Shown: positions 1 through 8,549 of the stretch, one piece after another
Layout: each line of letters starts with the position of its first letter
Numbering within the stretch: the first letter of the stretch is position 1
Source of the DNA: Paenibacillus sp. FSL R5-0345
GTDB taxonomy: Bacteria; Bacillota; Bacilli; Paenibacillales; Paenibacillaceae
Direction of reading: 5' to 3'
Assembly (NCBI RefSeq): GCF_000758585.1
Contig: NZ_CP009281.1
Span: 1,922,001-1,986,000 of the forward strand
DNA length: 64,000 nt
Position numbers and translations under genes: made by a program
Notes under the pieces: model-generated
The model's input: the letters and a program-made list of their open reading frames with translations, nothing else
The model's database searches: none
Told to the model about the DNA's origin: nothing

Positions 1-807
1 ATTGGGGGAGGTTTTCCACTTTTCAGGGATGGGCACTTTGATGTTGTTCTTCAGTAGAACAGGCACAAAGGTTGCACCGAATACGGGTTCAAGTTGATCT
101 AACTGTGCGCGACTGTAGAATTTTCCGCCGATTAACTGTCCGGACTTGTTCAGTCCTACGAAGCTGAGGTCCTTGAAGGTCGGCTCGAAACCATTGAGAT
201 ACTTTCCATCAACCACAGTCGTGCTTAACGGGTAGCGTTTTCCGGATTGATCTGCAAAACCGCCTGCATTAATACCAGCAATGGCTCCATTACGCTGTAC
301 GGCATGCATAGTTGTTTCCGCACCGGAGGCTGTCTCCGCCAGGCTCATCTTCATAGCGGTCGGATCCTTCAGTTTGATTTTCAAAGCATAAGCTTTGTAG
401 TTTCCTGGATTCAATCGATATAACTCAACTCTAATACGGTCGCTGCTAAGGATCTCAGAAGGGATTCCAAGCTTGGCAGAAATCCGGCGGTTATAGATAA
501 GCTCAGGACGGCTAGCTTGCGTCTGCGCTGTTTCAACCAGCTTATTCATCATAGCAGTGGTTCCTTTATATAGCTTGGCGCTGGCGCTGATTGCATCTAT
601 GGTGTAGGATACAGTGCCTTCAGCTAGGGCTAAATCTTTTTTTAGTATGGCTGTTTCATTCAACGGCCCTGAGATAGGTGTGAATTGTCCTACATCAAGA
701 TCCAGCTCGATCGGTGGTCGATACCACCACATACATATCAGTAAACCTAGAAAAGGTGCGGTTAGAAGCAAAAAGAAACGGTTTACTCTTTTGACAGGCG
801 TCATCAT
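1..807 (-). CDS. Phosphodiester glycosidase (NAGPA-like) family protein, C-terminus outside window
   Basis: Reading the minus strand from position 807 gives an open frame that runs off the left edge, so only about the first 268 residues are present. It starts MTPVKRVNRFFLL, with a short basic stretch and one hydrophobic segment near residues 9-24 (signal anchor). Further on it has IAGINAGGF and VDGKYLNG, features of the phosphodiester glycosidase (DUF2233/NAGPA) family, which removes sugars linked through phosphodiesters, in Gram-positives probably acting on cell-wall polymers outside the cell. The ATG overlaps the stop of the upstream coiled-coil gene by 4 bases (ATGA), so the two are translationally coupled and probably work together at the membrane. 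The family call rests on the GGF-type core and overall pattern. Substrate is unknown. Confidence 0.7.
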   Translation of the reverse strand, partial: MMTPVKRVNRFFLLLTAPFLGLLICMWWYRPPIELDLDVGQFTPISGPLNETAILKKDLALAEGTVSYTIDAISASAKLYKGTTAMMNKLVETAQTQASRPELIYNRRISAKLGIPSEILSSDRIRVELYRLNPGNYKAYALKIKLKDPTAMKMSLAETASGAETTMHAVQRNGAIAGINAGGFADQSGKRYPLSTTVVDGKYLNGFEPTFKDLSFVGLNKSGQLIGGKFYSRAQLDQLEPVFGATFVPVLLKNNIKVPIPEKWKTSPN

Positions 808-1211
808 TTGATCAGATCCATTTGTTTCTTCAAAGCTTCTAACTGTTTGTTAACCTCGTTCAATTGCGTATATAGCTTATTACTATTATCTGTCTTGGCA
901 CTAGCATTATCTTTAGTGAAGGTTAATAGTTCGTTAAAACTTTGCACAGTATTCTGCAATTCCTTCACCTCTTCGGTCAGAACGGCAATTTTTGACTCAT
1001 AGTCGGTCTTCAGAACGGTAAGTTGCTGCTGGCTCTGAGTGCTAAGTTCGCTCAGCACCTGCTGCTTCAAATGGTTCGTGTAGCTGTAAACAGCATATAC
1101 ACCAATTCCAATCATCACGATCCAGAACAGTAAAAACCATTTTACGGAAGGGCCGCTTCTCACAGCAGCACGGCGCGAGTGTACCGGGGACGTTTCCGCT
1201 AGCGGTTGCAT
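804..1211 (-). CDS. Small single-pass membrane protein with coiled coil
   Basis: Encodes about 135 residues from an ATG preceded by CGAGGTGATCAA. An upstream in-frame ATG would add ten residues but lacks a good ribosome site. Residues near 20-45 form one hydrophobic helix (WFLLFWIVMIGIGVYAVYSY). The rest is rich in Glu, Lys, Gln and Leu with heptad spacing, a likely extracellular coiled coil. No catalytic motif is visible. It is the first gene of a two-gene operon with the phosphodiester glycosidase, whose start codon overlaps its stop, so a scaffold or partner role for that exported enzyme is a reasonable inference. I do not recognise a named family. Confidence 0.65.
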   Translation of the reverse strand: MQPLAETSPVHSRRAAVRSGPSVKWFLLFWIVMIGIGVYAVYSYTNHLKQQVLSELSTQSQQQLTVLKTDYESKIAVLTEEVKELQNTVQSFNELLTFTKDNASAKTDNSNKLYTQLNEVNKQLEALKKQMDLIK

Positions 1212-1493
1212 TTGATCACCTCGGGTTGGTCTTTTTTTCAAGTCCCCATTCTATCAGACTTTGACTAGTTTCGCAAAAATGAAAGAGAGTGTGAAAACTA
1301 GAAAAAGTAATTGCATCCTATTAAACTACTGCGATACAATTTCTATAGATTGGAATTCTGATAGACGTACTCAAGGTAACCAGCTAGAGAATAAACGGAC
1401 AAGTCATCATACTTCCTTGCTTGCGTTTAAACCGGAAACGCTGCGGCGCTTTCCTTTCTGGATTATTATATAAAGCAGGGGGTCTGGGCATTA

Positions 1494-2150
1494 ATGATGA
1501 AGGTTTGGCAGGTGGTTATTGTGGGGTGTCATCCTACAAGTATGCTGGGGACGAAATTGATTTTGGAAGAGGGAGGAGAGCTTAAGGTTCTAGGAATGTA
1601 TTCAACTTGGAACGAAGGCGCTTCCATCGTAAGGGAAAAGAATCCCGAGCTAGTGCTGGCAGATTATCATATGCCTGAAGGTAATATTGAGAGCGTGCTG
1701 TTAAATATGAAAAAAAGCTCACCAAACTCACATTTTGTCGTGATGACAGATGAAGACGGCAGGGATCTGCTTCAACCCCTCATAGAGCTGGGAGCGAGCG
1801 GGATATTCTCCAAAGGAGCTTCTCCTAATCAGCTTTTACAGCTGATCCTGGGTTTGCGAGTGGGTTTTCTTTCAATGCCGCTAGAATGGATAGAGAAAGG
1901 ATCCTGGCCGATTTCGACATCTAAAGGACTGGATGATGTTCTTCAATTGACGCAGACAGAGATGTTTATTATGGAGCGAATCGTACAGGGGATTACCTAT
2001 GATAAAATAGCGCTCGAAATTGCAGTAAGTCGTCGTTCGATTGACAATTACTTGCGCAAAATTTATGTGAAGCTTGATGTTTCGACGCGAGCGCAAGCCA
2101 TTGAGAAATTTGCTCTCTTCTCAAGACAAAACAGGCAAATCTACGCATAA
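1494..2150 (+). CDS. LuxR/NarL-type response regulator
   Basis: 218 residues in two parts. The N-terminal receiver-like domain (about 5-125) has the expected phospho-acceptor position in LVLADYHMP, a later T in FVVMTDEDG and a lysine in GIFSKGAS. The C-terminal part (about 150-210) is a LuxR-type helix-turn-helix: LTQTEMFIMERIVQGITYDKIALEI followed by the recognition helix region SRRSIDNYLRKIYVKL. Proteins of this kind bind promoters when phosphorylated by a sensor kinase. No kinase gene is adjacent, so the partner is unknown. The receiver start lacks the usual acidic pair (VVIVGCHP in place of V-DDH), so phosphorylation may be unusual or absent. Confidence 0.8.
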   Translation: MMKVWQVVIVGCHPTSMLGTKLILEEGGELKVLGMYSTWNEGASIVREKNPELVLADYHMPEGNIESVLLNMKKSSPNSHFVVMTDEDGRDLLQPLIELGASGIFSKGASPNQLLQLILGLRVGFLSMPLEWIEKGSWPISTSKGLDDVLQLTQTEMFIMERIVQGITYDKIALEIAVSRRSIDNYLRKIYVKLDVSTRAQAIEKFALFSRQNRQIYA

Positions 2151-2289
2151 CCCAAGCTATACGACATAATGACGGTAAAGGTGGAATATTCTTGAAATAG
2201 AAGAAAGCATATCATGTTGAATGGATAATTGTCCTTGGAAGAGGATCACCAAGCCATTTCTACTTGGTACTAGGGAAGGGGGATTTCGC

Positions 2290-3507
2290 ATGCTTTACCA
2301 ATTTTCTGCTCGCGCACACACACTGCTATCGTCACCGCTTCTAAGTATTCGCACCCAAACACGGAGAAGCTCCATGATATCGCTTGCTGAAGAATTACCA
2401 GCGGAAGAACTGTTCCCGTTATCGCTGCTTGCCGAAGCAGCCTCTACGGTGATATCTGCAGATGCAGGGGCACTTCAATATGGTGATCCTGCAGGGTATG
2501 GTCCACTTCGGGAGTGGCTTGCCGGGGATTGGCTCAGAGAAAAGGGGGTAACTGTTACTGAAGGTGGAGTTCTGCTAACAACGGGGAGCCAGCAAGCGAT
2601 TGATTTGTTATCGCGGGTGTATATTGATCCGGGAGATCGCGTATTGGTAGAAAATCCGACATCTCCAGGATTCTTGCAAACTCTTCGGATGCAAGGCGCC
2701 ATTATTATTCCCGTAGAGGGTGACTTGGACGGGCTTGATCCAGATCATTTGCGGAGGCAAATTGAACTGCATAAGCCAAAGATGCTGTTCGCAACACCAA
2801 GCTTTACGAATCCAAGCGGCATCCTATGGAGTTTAGAGAGACGGCGTGAGGTGCTGGATCTTTGTATCGCCTATAACATCCTGATTGTAGAAGATGACTC
2901 ATATGGTGATTTACATTTTCAAAAGTATGGTGAACCTTGGGCCACAAGATTTCCATCTTTGTACGCACTGGAAAATATAAGTGACGGCGGACACGTATTA
3001 TATATCGGTTCGTTCAGCAAGACCGTCGCGCCCGCGCTGCGGACGGGCTGGGCAGCAGGTAGCCGGGAAGTGATCGGGATGATGGCTGCGGCCAAGCAGA
3101 TGGCAGACTGGCAATCGAGCGCATTAAATCAGCGGCTCTTGCATCATTTGTTGGATGTGACCGCTTTTGATCTTCGCGAGCATATTGCGCAGCTGAATCG
3201 AGAATATAACACACGGCTGAAGTTGATGGTGGAGCTGCTTAAACGTCCAGCTTGGAAGGGAAGCTCCTACGATCTGCCGTCAGGAGGCATGTTTCTTTGG
3301 GTATCTCCGCCGGAGGGGATGGATGTTATGGCACTGCTGAAATGTGCGCTGGGTAAGGGAGTGGCATTTTTACCGGGACCGCTATGTAGTGTGGATGGGA
3401 GCGGAAATCATATACGTCTTAACTTCAGCCATCCCGGCCGGGATGAGCTGCTGCTCGGCATGAATTTAATGAGCGAGGCGGTTAAGGAGTTCACGGCTCG
3501 GAGTTAG
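2290..3507 (+). CDS. PLP-dependent aminotransferase, class I/II fold
   Basis: From the ATG after AGGGAAGGGGGATTTCGC the protein has about 405 residues; a longer frame upstream lacks a ribosome site. It shows the fold-type I aminotransferase landmarks in order: YGDPAGYGPLREWLA near the N-terminus, LLTTGSQQAIDLL for the cofactor phosphate region, TPSFTNPSG, the VEDDSYGDL aspartate that binds the pyridine nitrogen, the Schiff-base lysine in GSFSKTVAPALRTGW, and a C-terminal arginine in HIRLNFSH. It looks like the aminotransferase half of MocR-type regulators or a 2-aminoadipate-type aminotransferase, but no GntR DNA-binding domain is present. Substrate cannot be told from sequence. Confidence 0.85.
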   Translation: MLYQFSARAHTLLSSPLLSIRTQTRRSSMISLAEELPAEELFPLSLLAEAASTVISADAGALQYGDPAGYGPLREWLAGDWLREKGVTVTEGGVLLTTGSQQAIDLLSRVYIDPGDRVLVENPTSPGFLQTLRMQGAIIIPVEGDLDGLDPDHLRRQIELHKPKMLFATPSFTNPSGILWSLERRREVLDLCIAYNILIVEDDSYGDLHFQKYGEPWATRFPSLYALENISDGGHVLYIGSFSKTVAPALRTGWAAGSREVIGMMAAAKQMADWQSSALNQRLLHHLLDVTAFDLREHIAQLNREYNTRLKLMVELLKRPAWKGSSYDLPSGGMFLWVSPPEGMDVMALLKCALGKGVAFLPGPLCSVDGSGNHIRLNFSHPGRDELLLGMNLMSEAVKEFTARS

Positions 3508-4282
3508 ATTGATGTGGTTGTGAATGAACGGGATGGACTGACAGACGGAGAGACCGGTGAGACAGACGGGATGGGACTTACGGGCGGATATAAGGACAGA
3601 CATTAGGATTGACGGTGACGGAACGTAGGACTGCTCGAAATGACCATGAATTTTACATCTGGCAGAAGTGAAGTATCGTATGAGACTATTTTTAGGGAGG
3701 ATTTCCTTAATTATTGAAGATTTAATATTAGTGGTGTTGAATGTAACATCAGGTTTCAAAGGTGAAGGTTTCAGCATTAGCAGCATGTTAAAGTAATAAT
3801 AGAGGAAATAGTAAATAAGGGTTGTGCTCGAAAGTGTAATAAGCTAATTAAAGTATAGCTTAGAAGAGCTGGACGAGGTACTTGCTTGTGATACTAATAA
3901 GAGATGAAGTTGGTACGAAATAATTATAAGTGTGATATGGATGTTATGTGTCACAGTTACGTATTGAGATACGAATACGAATTATGATAAAAATGCAATA
4001 CGAACATGGCATGTATGACAACAAACGTGATATGAGTGGAATACGAACGTGGTATGAAATTAAATACTAATGTGGCAAGATTGGAATACCTAAAAAGCAT
4101 CCCGTAGATGGGATGCTTTTTGCGTTATTTAGACATTGTTACGTGTGAATTAGAATAATACGTATAATGACCAAGTAAAAGATTAAATCAGAGTAAAGCT
4201 TAGAGCTGAGTAAAAGATTGAAATTCGTGTAAAAGATTTGAATTGAAAGAAGTTTTGCTAAGGATAGGCAAGAAAATTAATG
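3508..4282. other. Gene-free stretch, AT-rich, with one terminator
   Basis: About 775 bases with no convincing gene. The short frames have no ribosome site and look like chance. The middle has loosely repeated words (aatacgaa, gatatgag, gtggtatga), probably decayed sequence. The only clear element is the terminator-like hairpin near 4092-4121. Confidence 0.5.
4092..4121. terminator. Bidirectional rho-independent terminator
   Basis: Perfect 12-bp inverted repeat (aaaaagcatccc / gggatgcttttt) around a 6-base loop with a T-run on each strand. It can serve the aminotransferase from the left or the convergent DUF2161 gene from the right. Confidence 0.75.
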
Positions 4283-5212
4283 TTAGTGATTGCTGTCATT
4301 GGAGGCGCCGCCAGTTATAGCGGCGTATTCCACTAGCGCGGCCTGACCGGCTGGGGTCAGGGTATAGCGCCCACGGCTGACACGGTGGAACCAGCCGTAG
4401 TAGTTGTGCTGCAGCATAGCGGCGGCGTTCGGTACGCCGCTATGCTTCCGCAGCTCGGCCGGAGTGATCCCGGCCGAGCGTGCGCTTGAGGCAGCGCTAG
4501 GGGCACCGCTTCGCGTGCCAGCCGCCGCTGCCTCCCGTGCTGCCGTGTCCCCGGCAGCACGCCCCTCCGGCGCTGAGCTCAGCGCCGGAGCCTGTGCAGC
4601 GGTGCTCGCCGCTGCACGTTTGCCCGCTGCGAGCGAAGCCTTCGCAGCGGCCTTCTCATCAGCGACGGCGGCTTCCGCCTCCGCTGCTTGCAGAGAAAGC
4701 GCGACACGCAGCGCTTTCTCGCGGTAGGCCGTCACGAGCTTAACGCGCGTGCTGCCGCCGGTGTTGTAGTCTCCGCTGCGCTCGCGGAACTCATAGAGCA
4801 GACGCTCGCGCCGCCGCTTGTTGCTGCGCTGGGCAGGCGGCGTCTCGTCCGGCTCAACGAGCACCTCGACCAGCGGTGCCTTGGTCTTATAAAAAACAAC
4901 GGTGATCAGCCCGAGACCAAGACGGCGACAAAGTCCGCTAAGCTCGCCCCAGCGCTGGTTAACCGCCCCTTTTTTATCACGGACACGTTCCACTGCGAGA
5001 TAGACCGTAGGGCTGAGCTTCAGCCGTTCCACCCCTTGCAGCAGCAAGGCCAGGTTGAACGATTTTTTCATCTCCACGATTAGAGGGTGCTCTAAATCCT
5101 CACGGATCCCCACCAAATCACAAGTCCGAACCTCACCCTTGATGCTGTATCCTTGCTTTTCAAAAAAAACCTTTAAAGGAGCATACAGCTCCGTTTCATG
5201 TCGTACCGCCAT
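4283..5212 (-). CDS. DUF2161 family, PD-(D/E)XK-like nuclease protein
   Basis: About 309 residues from the ATG after GGGAGTGACACT; a start seven codons earlier is possible. The N-terminal domain (about 1-150) has the PD-(D/E)XK arrangement: an acidic start (ETELYAPLKVFFEKQGY), CDLVGI, then LIVEMKKSFNLALLLQG, the E-x-K core. This fits DUF2161 (COG5482), usually annotated as a putative PD-(D/E)XK phosphodiesterase. Residues about 180-255 are a very Ala-rich, GC-rich low-complexity linker, followed by a short winged-helix-like C-terminus (TPAELRKHSGVPNAAAMLQHNYYGWFHRVSRG). The biological substrate is not known. It is divergent from prkA. Confidence 0.7.
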   Translation of the reverse strand: MAVRHETELYAPLKVFFEKQGYSIKGEVRTCDLVGIREDLEHPLIVEMKKSFNLALLLQGVERLKLSPTVYLAVERVRDKKGAVNQRWGELSGLCRRLGLGLITVVFYKTKAPLVEVLVEPDETPPAQRSNKRRRERLLYEFRERSGDYNTGGSTRVKLVTAYREKALRVALSLQAAEAEAAVADEKAAAKASLAAGKRAAASTAAQAPALSSAPEGRAAGDTAAREAAAAGTRSGAPSAASSARSAGITPAELRKHSGVPNAAAMLQHNYYGWFHRVSRGRYTLTPAGQAALVEYAAITGGASNDSNH

Positions 5213-5353
5213 AGTGTCACTCCCGTAGCCCATTATTTTCGGGTTTCCATTAAGGTTTTACTGCGATTTCATGATTCTCTATTATAGCACAGCAAAAAAG
5301 AGGTCAACTATTCCGCGCTTGCCGCATAGGTATGTAATACACTTTTTAACGCT

Positions 5354-5403
5354 ATAGGAGAGCAAGTAGGAGAGCAAGTAGGAGCGCAAGAGGAGGCAGC
5401 GAG
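5354..5403 (+). repeat. Tandem 12-bp repeats in the prkA leader
   Basis: Three near-identical units (taggagagcaag, taggagagcaag, taggagcgcaag) are followed by aggaggcagcgagca and then the prkA ATG. Each unit carries an AGGAG Shine-Dalgarno-like core, so the leader has several candidate ribosome sites. The copy closest to the start (aggagg) is the one expected to be used. Confidence 0.7.
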
Positions 5404-5405
5404 CA

Positions 5406-7301
5406 ATGGATATTTTTGAGCGAATAGCTTCGTATCGGGCTGAGAACGACCGTTTGGCGTGGAGCGGGACCTTCAAGCAGTATATAGAAATCTTGAAAAA
5501 AGACCCCTCTCCCGCTAAAACCGCTCACTCCCGCGTTTATGACATGATTAAGTCGCATGGCGTAGAGGACATAAACGGACGCAAACGTTATAAGTTTTTT
5601 GAACAGGAGATTTTTGGACTGGATCGTGCCGTCGAAAAGTTAGTCGAGGAATATTTTCATTCTGCAGCACGTAGACTCGATGTTCGTAAACGGATTTTAT
5701 TATTGATGGGACCTGTCAGTGGGGGGAAATCGACCCTAGTCACGCTGCTTAAACGTGGTTTGGAACAGTACTCGCGGACAGATGCGGGTGCGGTATATGC
5801 AATAGAGGGCTGCCCGATGCATGAGGACCCGCTACATTTGATCCCCCTGGAGCTTCGTCCAGAGATTGAAAAGGAACTCGGTGTGCGTATTGAGGGCAAC
5901 TTGTGCCCTTCCTGCCAGATGCGGCTGAGAAATGAATATGCAGGAGATATTGAGCAGGTTAAAGTGGCTCGGGTTATTTTGTCAGAAGAAGAGCGTGTAG
6001 GGATTGGTACCTTTAGTCCATCCGATCCAAAGTCGCAAGATATCGCCGATTTGACAGGAAGTATCGACTTTTCGACCATTACTGAATTTGGTTCGGAATC
6101 CGATCCACGCGCTTACCGTTTTGACGGAGAGTTGAACAAAGCTAACCGTGGGCTGATGGAATTTCAAGAAATGCTCAAATGCGACGAAAAGTTTCTATGG
6201 AACCTGCTGTCACTGACGCAAGAAGGCAATTTCAAGGCTGGCCGGTTCGCACTGATCAGTGCGGACGAAATGATCATTGCGCACACCAATGAAACCGAGT
6301 ATAAGTCGTTTATTTCTAATAAAAAGAATGAAGCACTCCAGTCCCGTATGATTGTTATGCCTGTTCCGTATAACCTCAGGGTATCGGAAGAGGAAAAAAT
6401 CTACGCGAAGCTGATCGCTCAGAGTGATATGAATCATGTGCATATTGCACCGCATGCGCTACGTGCCGCTGCGATTTTCTCGATCCTGACCCGTTTGAAA
6501 GAAAGCAAAAAACAAGGCATGGATCTGATCAAAAAGCTCCGCATGTATGATGGTGAAGAGGTAGAGGGCTACAAAGAAGCAGATCTCAAGGAAATGCAAA
6601 CGGAGTATTTAGATGAAGGTATGTCCGGAATTGATCCGCGGTATGTTATCAACCGGATTTCCAGCGCTTTGATCAAAGGTGATCTGCAGTGCATGAACGC
6701 ACTGGATGTGCTGCGGGCAATTAAAGACGGCCTGGATCAGCATCCATCGATTACTAAAGAGGAACGGGAGCGTTATTTGAACTTCATCTCCATTGCTCGT
6801 AAGGAATATGATATTTTGGCAAAAAGCGAAGTGCAAAAGGCCTTTGTCTACTCCTTTGAGGAATCTGCTAAGACATTATTTGAGAATTATCTCGATAATA
6901 TCGAAGCCTTCTGCAATTGGTCCAAAATCCGTGATCCGCTTACGGATGAGGAAATGGAGCCGGATGAGCGGTTAATGCGTTCGATTGAAGAACAAATCGG
7001 TATCTCTGAGAATGCGAAAAAAGCGTTCCGTGAAGAGATCCTGATCCGGATTTCCGCTTATTCACGCAAAGGGAAGAAATTTGAGTACAACAACCACGAC
7101 CGCCTGCGGGAAGCGATTGAGAAGAAGCTATTCACTGATCTCAAAGATATCGTCAAAATTACCACCTCGTCCAAAACGCCGGATGAAAGCCAGCTCAAAC
7201 GGATCAACGAGGTATGCGCCAGACTTATTGACGGGCACCATTATTGCCCAATTTGCGCCAATGAGCTGCTGAAGTATGTGGGAAGCTTGCTGAATCGGTA
7301 A
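5406..7301 (+). CDS. prkA: PrkA-family serine protein kinase / AAA+ protein
   Basis: 631 residues, the standard length for PrkA (YeaG in enterics). The N-terminal AAA+ part has the Walker A motif GPVSGGKSTL near residue 102. The C-terminal part is the PrkA kinase-like/PEP-carboxykinase-related domain, with CPSCQMRLRNEY midway and a terminal CPIC. PrkA is a cytoplasmic protein of the sporulation programme in Bacillus (sigma-E regulon), affecting late sporulation; both kinase and AAA+ protease roles have been proposed. In many bacteria prkA, yhbH and spoVR (YeaG-YeaH-YcgB) are functionally linked. Here spoVR is in the same window but split, and no yhbH is seen. The gene is monocistronic, followed by a terminator. 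Confidence 0.93.
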   Translation: MDIFERIASYRAENDRLAWSGTFKQYIEILKKDPSPAKTAHSRVYDMIKSHGVEDINGRKRYKFFEQEIFGLDRAVEKLVEEYFHSAARRLDVRKRILLLMGPVSGGKSTLVTLLKRGLEQYSRTDAGAVYAIEGCPMHEDPLHLIPLELRPEIEKELGVRIEGNLCPSCQMRLRNEYAGDIEQVKVARVILSEEERVGIGTFSPSDPKSQDIADLTGSIDFSTITEFGSESDPRAYRFDGELNKANRGLMEFQEMLKCDEKFLWNLLSLTQEGNFKAGRFALISADEMIIAHTNETEYKSFISNKKNEALQSRMIVMPVPYNLRVSEEEKIYAKLIAQSDMNHVHIAPHALRAAAIFSILTRLKESKKQGMDLIKKLRMYDGEEVEGYKEADLKEMQTEYLDEGMSGIDPRYVINRISSALIKGDLQCMNALDVLRAIKDGLDQHPSITKEERERYLNFISIARKEYDILAKSEVQKAFVYSFEESAKTLFENYLDNIEAFCNWSKIRDPLTDEEMEPDERLMRSIEEQIGISENAKKAFREEILIRISAYSRKGKKFEYNNHDRLREAIEKKLFTDLKDIVKITTSSKTPDESQLKRINEVCARLIDGHHYCPICANELLKYVGSLLNR

Positions 7302-7346
7302 GCATCAGGATGAACATTGGGTAGTAAGAATAACAGATATACAATG

Positions 7347-7397
7347 AAAATGAGCTGTGCTCGAAGTCGATTATGACGGAGCAAGCTCATTTTTTTT
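7347..7397. terminator. Terminator between convergent prkA and AraC gene
   Basis: Long stem from aatgagct / agctcatt with further pairing (tgctc / gagca) and T-runs, lying between convergent genes. Confidence 0.75.
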
Positions 7398-7420
7398 GTT
7401 ATATAGATATAATTATTAAC

Positions 7421-8281
7421 CTATATATCTTTCGTACGAAGATTTTTATATTCCTTTGGAGTAACGCCGCTGTATTTTTTAAATACGGTTGAGAAGTATT
7501 GTGCACTAGAAAATTGGAGTTTTGAGGATATTTCTGTGATGGAGAGTTCTGTATTACATATGTAATTCATGGCTTTATCAATTTTTGTGATACAAAGATA
7601 ATCGTTCACTGATATATTCACGTATTGTTTGAAAATTTTCGATAGGTATCGGGTAGTTATATTACAGTTGCTAGCGATATCGTCTAGTGTGATATTGTTT
7701 TCTACATTTTGTCTAATGAAATGGATAGCTCGAATTGCTATGGGATTATTTATTCTGAATACTTTACGAACACTTTTTTCAATCTCGCGAGATAATAGAA
7801 ACAGTAATTCGTAGATATAAATATTTGCTAGCGACTTGTGGTACATATTTACTTCAGTATTTACTTCTTCGCAAATACGATCCACACATGAAAGAATCTG
7901 TTTCGTATATGGATGGAAGGTATAGGCTATATGTCTATCTGACATATAATGTAAAAATCTGATATATTCATTTACTTTGGGGTCTGCTGCAATAAAGTTT
8001 TCTGGAGAAAAGTGAACTTGTAGGAAGACGGCTTCTTGATCTGATTTTACATGAAAAGAGTGAATCATATGAGGGAAGATGACCATTATTTCACCTTTAT
8101 GAACGGTAATCCTCTCACCATTAATAATGATGTCACATTCTCCTTCTTTCATTAAACAGATTTCCAGATTCTCATGGCAATGAGGTCCAAAAAAATAACC
8201 TGGTTTCAAGGTGCGCTCTAATGCATTATAGATTAATTCCTGATCAGACTCATGATATAAGAGATCAACAACTCGGTTCAT
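7421..8281 (-). CDS. AraC-family regulator with N-terminal cupin
   Basis: 286 residues. The N-terminal cupin (about 20-95) has HCHENLEICLMKEGECDIIING and GEIMVIFPHMIHSF, the beta-barrel sugar-sensing type. The C-terminal AraC double helix-turn-helix covers about 185-285: ITLDDIASNCNITTRYLSKIFKQ, then SITEISSKLQFSSAQYFSTVFKKYSGVTPKEYK. It is divergently placed to the giant GH101 S-layer enzyme, about 270 bases apart, so it most likely controls that gene in response to a sugar released from a glycoprotein substrate. That link is an inference from position. Confidence 0.85.
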   Translation of the reverse strand: MNRVVDLLYHESDQELIYNALERTLKPGYFFGPHCHENLEICLMKEGECDIIINGERITVHKGEIMVIFPHMIHSFHVKSDQEAVFLQVHFSPENFIAADPKVNEYIRFLHYMSDRHIAYTFHPYTKQILSCVDRICEEVNTEVNMYHKSLANIYIYELLFLLSREIEKSVRKVFRINNPIAIRAIHFIRQNVENNITLDDIASNCNITTRYLSKIFKQYVNISVNDYLCITKIDKAMNYICNTELSITEISSKLQFSSAQYFSTVFKKYSGVTPKEYKNLRTKDI

Positions 8282-8496
8282 AATAATCGCCCCTGATAGT
8301 ATTCAGACATTTGTGTCAAAATTCACCACTTATTATCACTCAGTGTATCATTGAAACTATTAACATTCCAGAACTAATGTGGGGCGTATGGGTAGAATAA
8401 TAATTGATTTTAGTTCTGTATTTCAAACGGATTTTTCAATATTGGTTATATTTTGAAAGTATAAATCGAATAAAATTGTTAAAATCAAAAATGTAT

Positions 8497-8511
8497 TTGA
8501 AAGCGTTTTAA
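8497..8511 (+). promoter_or_regulatory. cre-like (CcpA) site before the GH101 gene
   Basis: TTGAAAGCGTTTTAA resembles the catabolite-responsive element consensus (TG-AA-CG-central core). It lies about 40 bases before the start codon, so carbon catabolite repression of this secreted glycosidase is plausible. The match is partial at the 3' end. Confidence 0.4.
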
Positions 8512-8549
8512 TTTATATCCAATAGACTATTATAAGGGGGAAAGGTACG

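Noticed and set aside
614..811. Plus-strand 65-codon frame
   Set aside because: Shadow of the phosphodiester glycosidase gene on the other strand.
3466..3786. Minus-strand 106-codon frame after the aminotransferase
   Set aside because: Overlaps the aminotransferase end, no ribosome site, and composition like non-coding sequence.
4404..5083. Several plus-strand frames across the DUF2161 gene
   Set aside because: GC-rich shadow frames opposite the Ala-rich linker, no initiation signals.
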